Assembly (NCBI GenBank): GCA_036365145.1
Contig: JAEOAD010002183.1
Location: forward strand, 2,790,001 to 2,854,000
DNA length: 64,000 bases
Direction: 5' to 3'
Source of the DNA: Orientallactaga sibirica
Lineage: Eukaryota > Chordata > Mammalia > Rodentia > Dipodidae
Shown in pieces: positions 1 to 10,090 of this stretch (position 1 is the stretch's first letter; each line of letters begins with the position of its first letter). The translations under genes were made by a program, and so were the position numbers. The notes beneath the pieces are model-generated. The model was not told the DNA's origin. It did not search any database and was given only the letters and a program-made list of their open reading frames with translations.

Positions 1-953
1 GAATATGTCCACTCCGCTGCAAAGCCCACCAAGATGCTCATGGGGAAAGTCTCCAGTTCTCACTTTACAGTCTGTGCCTGGAAGAGTATTATGTGTTTTG
101 GGTGCTGGGAGAAAACTTGATAATTTTCCCCAGCTTAAACATCTTTGTGGCTGCACCATCACTGCAAATGCTAGTAATTCATATCTGGTGCATGTACCAC
201 AGGTCTAACCCCTTTGCATTCATCCACAAGTTCTCCAAATCACTACCAGCTTATGTATTCTGGTTACCCTGTTTCCCCAGGTTTATTATCTTCCCTTCAA
301 CACCTACTTAGAGACCTTAGAGGACAATCACTATAGACAGAAATGGGATTTTGGAATCTCTGCAGTTTTACTCACTACCTTCATAGGGACTGGTATTGCT
401 GCAGGAGTTGGCACTGGTACCGCAGCTTTAATCAAGGCAGATGGAACTTATCAGGCTCTAACTAACTTAATAGACTCAGACCTTGCCCAACTAGAAAAAT
501 CTGTCTGTCATTTGGAACAATCATTAGACTCACTACTTGAAGTGGTATAACAAAACAAGAGGGGATTAGATCTATTGTTTTTACAGCAAAGGGGACTTTG
601 CCAAGCCCTGGAAGAACAATGCTGTTTTTATGTCAATAATTCAGGTGTTATCAGGGATATTCTAGCCATAGTCCATAAGAGACTAGAAGAGAGGGCCAAA
701 ATTAGACAAGAAAATCAAAATTGGTATGAATCTCTGTTCAATTGGTCCCCATGGTTAACAACCTTGATCTCTTCCCTGGAAGGTCCTCTTGTTCTGCTGT
801 TGCTTGCCCTCACTTGTGGGCCTTGTATTATTAATGCCCTGGTCAAATTTGTTAACGAACGCTTAGCTAGTGCAGCTCATGGTCCTAAGACAGCAATACC
901 AACCGCTGGAAACATCTCAAGGATTCAAGATGAGGCCGTACTCAAGGGGGGAA
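1..953 (+). pseudogene. Gammaretrovirus-like env remnant (SU end and TM), interrupted
   Basis: The stretch reads as the C-terminal part of a retroviral envelope gene. The first 300 bp are SU-like but spread over more than one frame. A basic cleavage-like site lies near 340, followed by a Gly/Ala-rich hydrophobic fusion-peptide-like stretch (about 360-430). The frame is cut by a TAA at 548-550. An open 131-codon frame (575-970) follows and carries a CX6CC motif at 599-625, typical of gammaretroviral TM subunits, then a Leu-rich membrane span at about 780-850 and a short tail. The last codons run across the polypurine tract into the LTR, with stop at 968-970. gag and pol would lie before the window. 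No functional envelope can be made from this copy as it stands. Confidence 0.85.
940..953 (+). promoter_or_regulatory. Polypurine tract of the gammaretrovirus-like ERV
   Basis: An A/G run (tcaaggggggaa) directly precedes TGAAAGA, the layout of gammaretroviral plus-strand primer and LTR start. It fixes the 5' edge of the LTR at 954. Confidence 0.75.
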
Positions 954-1488
954 TGAAAGAAATAAACTGATGCCATGACAGGCTTCAGTACAGCATCTCC
1001 CTAACTAGGCCTAAGTTTCAGGTTCCTGGAAGGGCAGACAAGAGTCCTGGGAATGTAGAACAAAGGGCCATTAATCAATAACTGCCTTGCTGACCAGAGA
1101 AAAGCTGAGTCACTTCCTGGAAAGTCACAAGAATTGCTCTTTTGGCCCCAACCAATCAGAAATGTACAAATATAATTTCTGCTTTCTTGCCAATCACATT
1201 AGGAATTACCTCACTTGCCCTGAATCCCCCTGGGCCCTAGTCACCAAGACCAATCAGAAGTAGACAAGTACAGTTACTGTTCAAATTAACCAATCATGTT
1301 AGTAGGCTAGGAGCCCACCAAAATTCCCCTAGTTGTGCTTAAAAGGAGCCTGCGAGCTCCTCTCATGGTCACCATTTTGTACAAATGGTAGACCCCTGCA
1401 TGCTGGTTGCTTCTGCAGAATAAACACTCTATGCCTTTATATACTATTTGAGTCTGGGTCTTTCTCCAGTGATTTTCAGACCCTTACA
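954..1488 (+). mobile_element. 3' LTR of the gammaretrovirus-like ERV
   Basis: The LTR runs from TGAAAGA to CCCTTACA, about 535 bp with TG...CA ends. U3 holds repeated CCAATCA-type boxes (around 1150, 1190, 1250, 1290). A TATA-like TTAAAA is at 1339-1344 and AATAAA at 1419-1424. The end is set by comparison with the usual GACCCTTACA type of terminus. The 3' flank has not been checked for a TSD because the 5' end of the provirus is outside the window. Confidence 0.75.
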
Positions 1489-1903
1489 GTTTGGAAAATC
1501 CTGAAAATGAAATCTGAAATTATACTTGAAGTAATTTGAGGTTTGGTTTTGGTCTCCAGAATTATAAATAAAATAGGAATTTAAAATGGGAATGCATAGC
1601 TTGTGAATAAATGAATGAATAAATGTGTGAAGGGATAATGTGTCTGGAGTCTATATGAAAAGTGCACTTAGAATGAATGTGTATATATGAGAGTGTGTGT
1701 GTGGCTCACAGCCCTAAGGCTGCAGAATGATAAGGCTTTGCCTTTGTGTCTGTTCTACAGCACCAACATAGTGGGAAATTCATTGTGGGGGATGTCCTCC
1801 ACCAAACCCACTATCCTAGACTGCATGGTCAACTTTTGTGGTTGAGTGCCCCCAGAAGGAGCACTGAAAGTAAGTAAAATCATAGGCAAGAAAAAAAAAT
1901 TGG
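1489..1903. other. Single-copy-looking sequence, no gene seen
   Basis: AT-rich sequence with a short TG run near 1693. No long open frame, no recognised repeat and no splice-bounded exon candidate. Confidence 0.5.
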
Positions 1904-2072
1904 GCTGGGTGTGGTGGCTCATGCCTTTAATCCCAGACTTGGGAGGCAGAGGTAGGAGGATCGCTGTGAGTTTGAGGCCAGCCTGAGAATAGAATACAGA
2001 GTGAATTCCAGGTCAGCCTGGACTAGAGGAAGACCCTACCTCAAAAAAAAAAAAAAAGAAAAAAAAAAAAAA
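1904..2072 (+). mobile_element. B1-type SINE
   Basis: B1 is a 7SL-derived, pol III-transcribed SINE. This copy starts GGCTGGGTGTGGTGGCTCATGC and keeps the TTTAATCCCAG, GAGGCAGAGGTAGGAGGATCGC and GTGAATTCCAGGTCAGCCTGG blocks before an A-rich tail. It is diverged in the middle. Confidence 0.93.
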
Positions 2073-2110
2073 TTGCAAGATTCTCCTACTCTTAAAAAGT
2101 TCTAAAATGA

Positions 2111-2275
2111 ACCAAAAAAAAAAAAAAAATCAAGCTGGACGTAGTGGCGCACGCCTTTAATCCCAGTGCTCGGAAAGCTGAGGTAGGAGGATTACCGACA
2201 GTTCAAGGCCACCCTGAGACTACATAGTGAATTTCAGGTCAGCCTGAACTAGAATGAGACCCTACCTCCAAACAC

Positions 2276-2309
<34 letters not shown>

Positions 2310-2371
2310 AAGAAAAAAAAAAAAGAAAGGAAGGAAGGAAGGAAGGAAGGAAGGAAGGAAGGAAGGAAAAG
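2111..2371 (+). mobile_element. B1-type SINE with expanded tail
   Basis: The B1 body is at 2133-2275, followed by a long poly(A) and a (GGAA)n run (about 2325-2368). It is bounded by a near-perfect TSD, aaaagttctaaaatga, at 2095-2110 and 2372-2387. The tetranucleotide run therefore grew out of the SINE's own poly(A) tail. Confidence 0.93.
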
Positions 2372-2387
2372 AAAAGTTCTAAAATGA

Positions 2388-2951
2388 GAGGATCATAAAG
2401 CTTCCTTGTAGCCCTGAGTGAAGTCCAAAACTATTCCTGGAATTTTAGGGGAAAAAAATGGGGGATTATACTGTCCTACTATGTTCCTTAGGGGCAAAAA
2501 ATAGATACAAAATTATTACATTCTTGGTCAATCCCAGGCAGATGCTAGAACCTGACAAAAAACTGTCTTGCTCTCACATGCTGTGGCTGGGGCGGTTCTC
2601 CATAACAAATATAAATGTAGGGAACTACACATGAACAGGCACCTGCAATGTGTCACCTAGTGCTTTCAGCGAAGGGCTTGAGCTACAGATGGCCAGGTGA
2701 CCCAGGGAGTAAGAGGAGGAGCCTAACACATAAGGCTCACTGTTGGACAGAAAGACAAGAGACAGACCTCTCTGGAGTTTATGCTGTCCCCAGGAGAATC
2801 CCTGATGGCTCTTAGCTTCCCTGCCTTGCAGAGCCAGGGGTTTACAGGTGCAGGGAATCTCAGGATCCTGGCCCCAGCATGATGATCGGTAAGTCCGAAA
2901 TTGCTATGAACAGATGGGGACTTCTTTTAAGAAATTTGCCACTGTTTTTGT
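2388..2951. other. Single-copy-looking interval
   Basis: No repeat family is recognised. GC content is higher than nearby between 2640 and 2890. It contains the exon candidate listed separately. Confidence 0.5.
2832..2888 (+). other. Possible host exon (57 bp), unproven
   Basis: A pyrimidine-containing acceptor ending CCTTGCAG (2824-2831) is followed 57 bp later by a strong donor, CG|GTAAGT (2889-2894). Two of three frames are open. One ends with ATG ATG ATC G before the donor, so it could be a first coding or a 5' UTR exon. No flanking exon is recognised, and chance pairs of splice sites are common. Confidence 0.25.
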
Positions 2952-3117
2952 TTTTGTTTTGTTTTGTTTTTTTTGGTTTTTTCAGGTAGGGTCTCACTCT
3001 AGCTCAGGCTGACCTGGAATTCACTATGTGGTCTCAGGGTGGCCTTGAACTCACACAATCCTCCTACCTCTGTGTCCCAAGTGCTGGGATTAAAGGCGTG
3101 CACCACCATGCCCGGCT
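2952..3117 (-). mobile_element. B1-type SINE
   Basis: Reverse-oriented B1: T-rich tail, then GGTAGGGTCTCACTCTAG and the CACCACCATGCCCGGCT head. It is flanked by gc(c/a)actgttttt on both sides (about 2937 and 3118). Confidence 0.94.
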
Positions 3118-3397
3118 GCAACTGTTTTTAAGTTTACTTTATCTCTATGCTTCTATGGGACTACTAACAGCAGCCTCAAGATTTAAATTTAAATTTAGAA
3201 GTGCTCAATAATCAGTTTGTCAGAAATTTTCTAATTTTTCTAATAATGTTCAAATCTGCTTTCATAGTTTTTAAAAACGTTTCAGAATAGTCTGGGTAAA
3301 TAATATAAATCAAATATAACTTACTCTTCTATAAAGAGCTAATTCAAAAAGCCTTTTGAGGAAGAAAAAAACTTAAATGGTCATTTTTTGGGTGATT

Positions 3398-3490
3398 AAA
3401 AATATTTTTTAATTAATTAATTAATTTTTAATTTTTTTAATTGACAACTTCCATAATTGTAGACCATATCCCATTTAGTTCCCTCCTACC
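3398..3490 (-). mobile_element. L1 3' end, first of two copies
   Basis: The run TTAATTGACAACTTCCATAA through CCATATCCCAT is the terminal part of the local L1 3' UTR, preceded by a T-rich (reverse poly(A)) tail. The same ~90 bp occurs again at 3640-3730, after the mosaic B1. Confidence 0.8.
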
Positions 3491-3639
3491 CCGGGAAGCA
3501 GAGGTAGGAGGATCACTCCATCAGTTCGAGGCCACCCTGAGACTTTTATTTTAATTCCATCTTTCAGCCTGGACCATGGTCTTGTGAGAGTGTCAGGCAC
3601 TTGCAAAACCAAAAATCCAGGTCTTGTATATATATATTT
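3491..3639 (+). mobile_element. B1 SINE interleaved with L1 sequence
   Basis: It begins as B1 (ccgggaagcagaggtagg, ttcgaggccaccctgag), then alternates. Tracts cttttatttt, atggtcttgtg and agtgtcaggcac match the L1 at 3790-3799, 3828-3838 and 3844-3855, while attcca, cagcctgg and aaaaccaaaa remain B1. The order is collinear with offsets of 247, 252 and 255 bp. A plain insertion does not explain it. Confidence 0.75.
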
Positions 3640-5160
3640 TTAATTAATTAATTAATTAATTTTTAATTTTTTTAATTGACAACTTCCATAATTGTAGACC
3701 ATATCCCATGGTAGTTCCCTCCCTACCCCCACTTTCCCCTTTGAAACTCCACTCTCCATCATATCCCCTCCATCTCTCAACCAGTCTCTCTTTTATTTTG
3801 ATGTCATGATCTTTTTCTCCTATTATGATGGTCTTGTGTAGGAAGTGTCAGGCACTGTGAGGTCATGGGTATCCAGTTCATTTTGTGTCTGGTGGAGCAT
3901 GTTATAAGGAGTCCTACCCTTCCTTTGGCAATGGATCCTGAACCTTGGAAGGTGTGTTAGAGATATTTCAGTGCTGAACACTCCTCTGTCACTTCTCAGC
4001 ACCATGGTGCCTTCTGAGTCATCCCAAGGTCACTGCCATCTGAAAAGAGAAGCTTCTTAACCAAAAGTGAGAGTAGCATGAATTTATGGGTATGAACATT
4101 GAGAGAAGTGCTCACTGGGCTGGAGGGATGCCTTAGCAGTTAAGACATTTGCCTGCAAAGCCAAAGGAGCCAGGTTCAATTCCCTAGGACCCATGTTAGC
4201 CAGGTGCTCATTTGTCCTGGCTGGCCAAGTTTGTTTGCAGTGGCTGGAGTATCTTCACTGGTGATTTCTCTCTCTCTCATTCTGCATCTCTCTATCCTTT
4301 CTCTGTGTCAAATAAATAAATAAAATAAAAATATGTTTAAAGAGAGAAGTACTGACTGGGCAGTTTGGTGAGTATAGTACATACATTTAGCCAGACATCT
4401 GCAGACATTACACCCCTAGGGCTCATGACTATCCCTGTTGTAGGTTTTCAGTATCAGGGATGTATTTCCTCCCATGGACCAGGCCTCCAGTCCACTTAGA
4501 ATGTGGTTGGTTTCCCCATAAAAGACATGTCTCTATTGCACCCATTGGCTCATTTGTCCTGGCTGGCCAAATTTAAGGCTTGCAATGTCCACTGTTGAGT
4601 ATCTTCACTGGTGATTTCATTCTCTCTGTTTGTTTGAACTGCATGCAGCATACATTTTTTCCAGCTTTCTGTCAGCTGGTCCTTGGTAAACACAGGAACT
4701 CAGGAGCTGCTAAGGCTAAGAGTGGGGTTTCTGCATGTTTATTTTGTATCCTGCTTCGTGGGTATAGGTGTTTATCAGCTCTAGCTGTTTGCTATTGATT
4801 TGTAGTTTGATACCATTGTGATCAGATAGAGTGCAAGGAATTGTTTCTATTTTCCTGTATTTGTTAAGGTTTGCTTTGTGTCCTAATAGATGGTTTATTT
4901 TAGAGAATGTTCCATGTGCTGCTGAAAAGAATGTGTATTCTGCAGCATTTGGATGAAATATCCTATAGATATCTGTTAGGTCCATTTGTTCTATGACCTC
5001 ATTTAATCCAGAAGCATCTCTGTTTATTTTTGCTGGGATGACCTGTCAATTAGTGAGAGTGGGGTGTTGAAGTCACCCACTACAACTGTGTTTGGTGTTA
5101 TCTGTGACCTTAGTTCTAATAGCATTTGTTTGATGACTTTTCATAAAGATGAAGAACTAG
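3640..5160 (-). mobile_element. L1 3' UTR plus rearranged ORF2 fragment
   Basis: From low to high coordinates: reverse poly(A), L1 3' UTR (to about 4660), then a short reverse-transcriptase piece joined to endonuclease-like sequence. The 89-codon frame at 4716-4985 (minus) reads as L1 endonuclease (HPNAAEYTFFS, FSDHNG-type SDHNGIKL) fused directly to an RT-region LELINTY motif, so most of RT is deleted. More endonuclease-like sequence runs to about 5150. A T-SINE interrupts it at 4118-4335. Confidence 0.8.
4118..4335 (+). mobile_element. T-SINE with L1-like internal tracts
   Basis: T-SINE is a tRNA-derived SINE. The head gggctggagggatgcctta, the Pol III box-like GGTTCAATTCC and the AAATAAATAAA tail are intact. 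It is flanked by TSD-like agagaagt(g/a)ct(c/g)act (about 4102 and 4341). In the body, 4206-4228 and 4247-4268 are not T-SINE; they match the surrounding L1 exactly at 4548-4570 and 4597-4618. Confidence 0.85.
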
Positions 5161-5278
5161 AAAACAATTTTTCCTCCTATTGAGAAAAAATCACAAAATT
5201 ACATGAATTGATGCTTTTGTACTGTTTTCTGTTCAGAAAATATTACCTACTTAGAAAATAATTCATGAAACTAATCCA

Positions 5279-5428
5279 GCCAGGCGTAGTGGCACATGCC
5301 TTACATCCCAGCACTTGGGAGACAGAGGTAGGAGGGTCGCTGTGAGTTCGAGGCCACCCTGAGATGACATAGGGAATTCCAGGTTGGCCTGGGCTAGAGT
5401 GAGACCCTATCAAAAAAAAAAAAAAAAA
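5279..5428 (+). mobile_element. B1-type SINE
   Basis: GCCAGGCGTAGTGGCACATG head, GTGAGTTCGAGGCCACCCTG core and poly(A) tail. Full-length with scattered changes. Confidence 0.93.
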
Positions 5429-5516
5429 TCATGACTCCACTCTCCACCATATGGGGAGAGTGGAGGGAATATCATGGTTTATTGTCTGTAAGTACAGAAG
5501 TTGTTAATTAAAAAAT
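5429..5516 (+). mobile_element. Short L1 3' end with foldback
   Basis: ctccactctcc (minus-sense L1 3' UTR) is followed after 7 bp by its inverse ggagagtggag. Plus-sense L1 3'-terminal sequence then runs through catggtttattgtctg to gttaattaaaa. The inverted start resembles twin-priming 5' inversion of a very short L1 insert. Confidence 0.55.
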
Positions 5517-5614
5517 CATGTTTTTAACCGCAATACTTCTTTAGTAGGCTACTATTTTTTATTTTTCTTTTTTATTTATTTTTTCTGTTCTATATTTGTA
5601 CTTTCTTTCAGTTT

Positions 5615-6045
5615 TTTTTAGTTTACTTTTAATTGAAAACTTCTATAATTATAGACAATAAACCATGGTACTTCCCTCCCCCCCACTTTCCCCTTTGAAA
5701 CTCCACTTTCCATCATATCCCTTCCCCCTCTCAATAAGTCTCTCTCTCCTTTTTTTTTTTTTTCATCATCTTTTCCTCTTATGATGGTCGTGTGTAGGTA
5801 GTGTCAGGCACTGTGAGGTCATGGAGATCCAGACCATTTTGTGTCTGGAGGAGTGCTTTGTAAGGAATCCTACCCTTCCTTTAGCTCTTAAATTCTTCCT
5901 TCCACCTCTTCCACAATGGACCCTGAGCCTTGGAAGGTGTGATAGAGATATTTCAGTGCTGAGGACTCCTCTGTCACTTCTTCTCAGCACCAAGGTGCCT
6001 TCTGAGTCATCCCAAGGTCACTGCCATCTGAAAAGAGAAGCTTCG
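5615..6045 (-). mobile_element. L1 3' UTR fragment
   Basis: Same L1 3' terminus as at 3640 and 38373 (attgaaaacttctataattatag, ctttgaaactccact, cagtgctga blocks), 5'-truncated at about 6045. The 102-codon plus-strand and 75-codon minus-strand frames here are not genes. Confidence 0.85.
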
Positions 6046-7706
6046 AATGTGAAAACAAAGCCTCCTCTCATTCCCAGCCCTCAAGCCTCTAACAGCAAGA
6101 AGTATACTCAGCACAAACAAGGTAGATGAGAAATGAGGCCATCGTAGTTCTCACACTCTGCTGAAATGTATACATCACAACACAATCCAAAAGGGTTTAG
6201 CCTTTACTCTACAAATAAAACAAGAAGTGATAATGAAAAAATATAAAAATTGCCAGCTTCAACAGAGTCAATATCAAGGAAGACCCCAGACTCTCAATTA
6301 GTCATGTCTCTTGGATAGAAGGGCAGTGCCTGTGGAAGCCCTGGAATGAGGTTAGTCAAAACAGCAACACTCCTTCAAGCCCAAGACATGGCCTAGTGTT
6401 AGCAAGCCCCAGCTGCCCACCACCATGGGTAATGGGGATTGGTGGGCCATTGGAATACCTCGGTGCTCTTAGCATTTTCCAGTATCTGCACCATAATACT
6501 CCCCCAGAACAAAAGGAGCATGCTTACCAAGAGAATAGAATATATTCCTGGCAGGCAAATTTTGGAGGAGAGGAGGGGCCAAGAGAAAGAAGGAAGGAGA
6601 AAATGAGGAAACTGCCATGAGCAAGAAGCCCAACATCAAGTAGACGTGGCTTTTTAGATGTATTATCATGTAGAGGTCGTTCTCTAATGCACAGTTTTGT
6701 ATTGTTTGTAATTACACTTGTTGCATGGTACTTCTGGCCTCTGATGCATGCAGTTAGATAATTTGTAAATGTATAATCCCTAAGGCAACAAAAAATAGAA
6801 TTTTCTTATCTCAGAAACTTCCAAAATGGCTTTTGTTTATGCTGCTTAACAAACTGTTGAGCTTCAATGTGGGCAGTAATAGCACTAATTTAGGTTTTAA
6901 TAATACAAATTATACTTATCAAGACTGAGCTTTCAGTTCTCTGTTATAAAGCAGGAAAGGGTTCTGGAGACTTTTCGACTGAATATTTAGCTGCAACCAA
7001 AAATCTAGTAGAACACTGGACTGTAGAAGAGAGTAAAGAAACACAAAGAGAAAAATTCCTGGAAAAGTTTTGTAGTCTAGTTTCTATACCCCAAAGGTTG
7101 GGTGAATAATACAAGAAAAGGTATAGAGAAAAACAAAGAAATTGATTGGTTTCTGACTACAAGTATGTATCTCTAACAAAAAATAAGATATGATCTTCAA
7201 CTCCACTGCCCTGGGGTGGGGGGCAGACAGTACACAGAAATAACTAGAATCATGCCTCGTGAGCACAAGAGAAAGATATGCATGTATACAGACTTTGATC
7301 ACAAGGGAATGGGCCCAGGGATGCTTGGAGAAGAGCTGAGAAGGAAAACAGAGAGATTGGAAGGGCCTTGATGTGACTGATGTTGGAGTGTGAGTATGCT
7401 GAGTGAGAAAGAAAGATGTAGAAAGGAAGGAGCTGTGAGGAAGCTGCTGAGACAGCAGACCTGTGGGAAGGCTGGAGTTAATGAGCCAGCATGAAATAAA
7501 CAGGCAAAGGACCCAACCTCTGAAACCAGGAAACAAGAAATGAGGCTTGTTACTGGCCTAGATAAGTTTGTGAATATAGGGTCAGATAGTTAGGGACATC
7601 ATACCTGGCATACACAATTATGGAAGTAGAAATTCTGCCACCTGTTGGGGTGGTAGAGATCTGATGGAAACTATGGGTGATTTCTTCTAAAAAAAAAAAT
7701 TACCCA
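6046..7706. other. Single-copy-looking sequence
   Basis: No recognised repeat or credible gene. The 150-codon minus-strand frame at 7084-7536 has a biased, low-complexity composition and no family resemblance I know, so I do not call it coding. Confidence 0.45.
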
Positions 7707-7904
7707 GGCTGGAGAAATGGCTTAGTGGTTAAGGCATTGCCTGCAAAGACAAAGGATCCCAGTTCAATTCTCCAGGACCCAGGTAAGCCAGATGCACAGG
7801 GGCACATGCATCTGGAGTTCGTTTGCAGTGGCTAGAGGCCCTGGCGTGTCCATTCACTCTCTGTCTGCCTCTCTTCTATCTCTTTCTGCTTGCAAACCAA
7901 AAAC
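7707..7904 (+). mobile_element. T-SINE
   Basis: Head GGCTGGAGAAATGGCTTAG, B-box-like AGTTCAATTCTC and CT-rich 3' part. The TSD aaattaccca is at 7697-7706 and 7905-7914, so both ends are exact. Confidence 0.95.
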
Positions 7905-7914
7905 AAATTACCCA

Positions 7915-8329
7915 AGTTCCTATGCATATTTTTCATTTTTACAACCTAGTGAACATTAACCACACAGATAGAGAACCTGCATTCTATCTAGATGACAATC
8001 AGGCCATTTGCTGAGTGTGTGGGCTTAGGGGCTTGAAGGTTTGCAATCATCAAGATGATAATTAACATTAACTATCATAGGCAGCTTTCTTTCTAACTCA
8101 TAGACAGTAACCCCCCTTTTCCAGTTATTTGGTCTCTTCTTGGCCTCTCTCCTTCCCTACATCAACTGGAATTTACATGAATCACTTCAGTGCTCGCTCA
8201 TGGGCATTCCACTTCTACCACCCAGTGTGGGTCAGTCGTGCTACAGTTGTGTCAGCAGATATATTACAACACAGCTTCTCTTAGTCTTGCCTATGTTAAT
8301 TGTCTTCTTCATGATTGAGAAGCCCTAAG
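7915..8329. other. Nothing recognised
   Basis: AT-rich to neutral sequence without a repeat, long frame or RNA gene that I recognise. Confidence 0.45.
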
Positions 8330-8733
8330 AGATTAGTGAAACACCTCTGGGTGTGTTTGTGATAGTGTTACTACAAACAAATCTTAAAGGTTCTGACCTA
8401 GCGCTAAACCCTGATAGATTCATAATATGATGGCATGACTGACAGGCAGGTGGCATCTGGTTGGAGGTTGTAGGTCACTGGGGTATACTCTAGGTGTGGG
8501 GTTATATCTTGTTCTGGTTTCTTCCTATATCCTTCTGTCTCTGCTTCCTTTCCCCCATGATCTGAGAAGTTCCACCACCTCATGCTCTTCCACCACCATG
8601 ATGTTCTGCCTAAGTACATGGGGCCAAGCTATGATGGACTGGACCCTTGGAAACCGTGAGCCAAAATAAATCTTTCCTCCTTTAAGTTGTTTCTGTCAGG
8701 TATCTTATCATAACCACACAAAAGTAGACACCT
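8330..8733 (+). mobile_element. Old MaLR-type LTR (approximate ends)
   Basis: The 3' half has the MaLR-like order: CACCACCATGATGTTCTGCC, GATGGACTGGACCC, GTGAGCCAAAATAAATC (poly(A) signal), CCTTTAAGTTG, GTCAGGTATCTTATCA. The 5' boundary is a guess because the start is strongly diverged. Confidence 0.6.
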
Positions 8734-8785
8734 TACATCATGCACTACCTTCGGTCATACAGAAAAACAAGTTTGAAAAATTCAG

Positions 8786-9545
8786 AGCATACGTGTCCTT
8801 GCTCAGATAGGCAAGCCAGTTCACTCTTAGGGTCTTCAGTAACTGCCATACCCTATTTGCAGTCAGGTTCACATGGATGGTAGAAATCACCCAACAAAGA
8901 GCAGCTTGTGGGAAAAAAAAAAAAGGGTTTATTTTGGCTTTACAGACTTGAGGGAAGCTCCATGATGGCAAGGGAAAATGATGGCATGAGCAGAGGGTGG
9001 ACATCACCTTCTGGCCAACATCAGATGGACAACAACAGCAGGAGAGTGTGCCAAACTCTGGCAAGGGGAAACTCACTATAATACCTGTAGCAGAGAACTT
9101 CAGGTTTGCTAAAATGAACTTCCAGACCAGGCACAGTTATGAAGGAAGGGATATTTATTGAAGCTTACAAATCCAGGGGAAGTTCCATAATGGTAGAAGA
9201 AGCTGGCCTGCTTTCACAGGATCAAACACAGAGAAAAGCACACAGCACAGCACACTTCAGGAATTCCAGCTAGGCACACTTTGAATATCTTTAGATTGAA
9301 ATCTCAAACCCATTACCACACTTTAAGATCTGCCCAGTGACACTGCCTCCAGCCAGGTGGCTGCGGATGCAAACTATAAACTAATAAAACGCTGACTATA
9401 TTGGGGGCCATTCAAACTACCACAATACCCATAAGCCCACCCCAACAATACACTGCCTCCAGGAGGCTTTAATTACCAAACCTCTATCAGCTGGGAACCT
9501 AGAATAAACCTAAATTTATGGGGGCACCTGAATCAAACCACCATA
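8786..9545 (-). mobile_element. MaLR-type LTR split by a younger LTR
   Basis: Read on the minus strand it starts near 9545 (TGGTGGTTTGATTCAGGTGC) and has CCATCATGGAGCTTCCCTC, then a poly(A) signal CCAAAATAAACCC near 8930. The element is cut at 9085/9425 by a second LTR. A ~48-bp stretch at its low end (8796-8845) recurs just beyond its high end (9566-9613). Confidence 0.65.
9086..9424 (-). mobile_element. MaLR-type solo LTR with TSD, nested
   Basis: Minus-strand LTR with TGTGGTAG...CTACA ends, CTTCAATAAA poly(A) signal and about 339 bp. A perfect 5-bp TSD (atacc, 9081-9085 and 9425-9429) gives exact edges. 5-bp duplications are normal for ERVL/MaLR elements. Sister copies are at 18488-18813 and 47809-48162. 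Confidence 0.85.
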
Positions 9546-9705
9546 CACCCCTTCTCCTCCTCCCTGCCTTGCTCAGATAGGCAAACCAGTTCACTCTTGA
9601 GGTCTTCAGCAATCATTGCACTCCTTCCCCTCCTCCCCCTTTCCTTTCTCCCTCCACACAGAAGCAGCTCAAGCCTCTTCCATACTTAAAAAAAAAACAA
9701 AACAA

Positions 9706-9873
9706 TGATGTCAGGCATGGTGGCACATACCTTTAATCCCAGCACTCAGTAGGCAGAAGTAGGAGGATTGATGTAAATTCACAGCCACCCTGAGACTATA
9801 TAGTGAATTCCAGGTTAGCCTGGCCTGGGCTAGAGTGAGACCCTATCTCAAAAAACCAAGAAAGAAAAAAAAA
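9706..9873 (+). mobile_element. B1-type SINE
   Basis: TCAGGCATGGTGGCACATACC head, TAATCCCAGCACTCAG, GTGAATTCCAGGTTAGCCTGG with a small local duplication (cctggcctggg), A-rich tail. Confidence 0.92.
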
Positions 9874-10090
9874 GTGAACCTTCCTTCAGGGACAAGGTCA
9901 GGGTGGAATGAAAGCCATCTACCACAAAACAAACTCAAATACAAAAGTGATATTTCAAATCTGTGAAAGGGAAAAAAAATAACTCCATACATAGTGTTGA
10001 GGCTATTGGATACATTTGAGGAACAAATAAGTTTAGGTTAAATCTTGGTTTCATTGTAGATCAAAATTCCAGAGATATTAAATATTCTTT

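Noticed and set aside
5821..6129. 102-codon plus-strand frame
   Set aside because: Antisense of an L1 3' UTR; similar frames recur at each L1 3' end (37040, 38710, 50835).
7084..7536. 150-codon minus-strand frame
   Set aside because: Low-complexity Ser/Thr/Phe/His content, no domain, no supporting splice or promoter signal.
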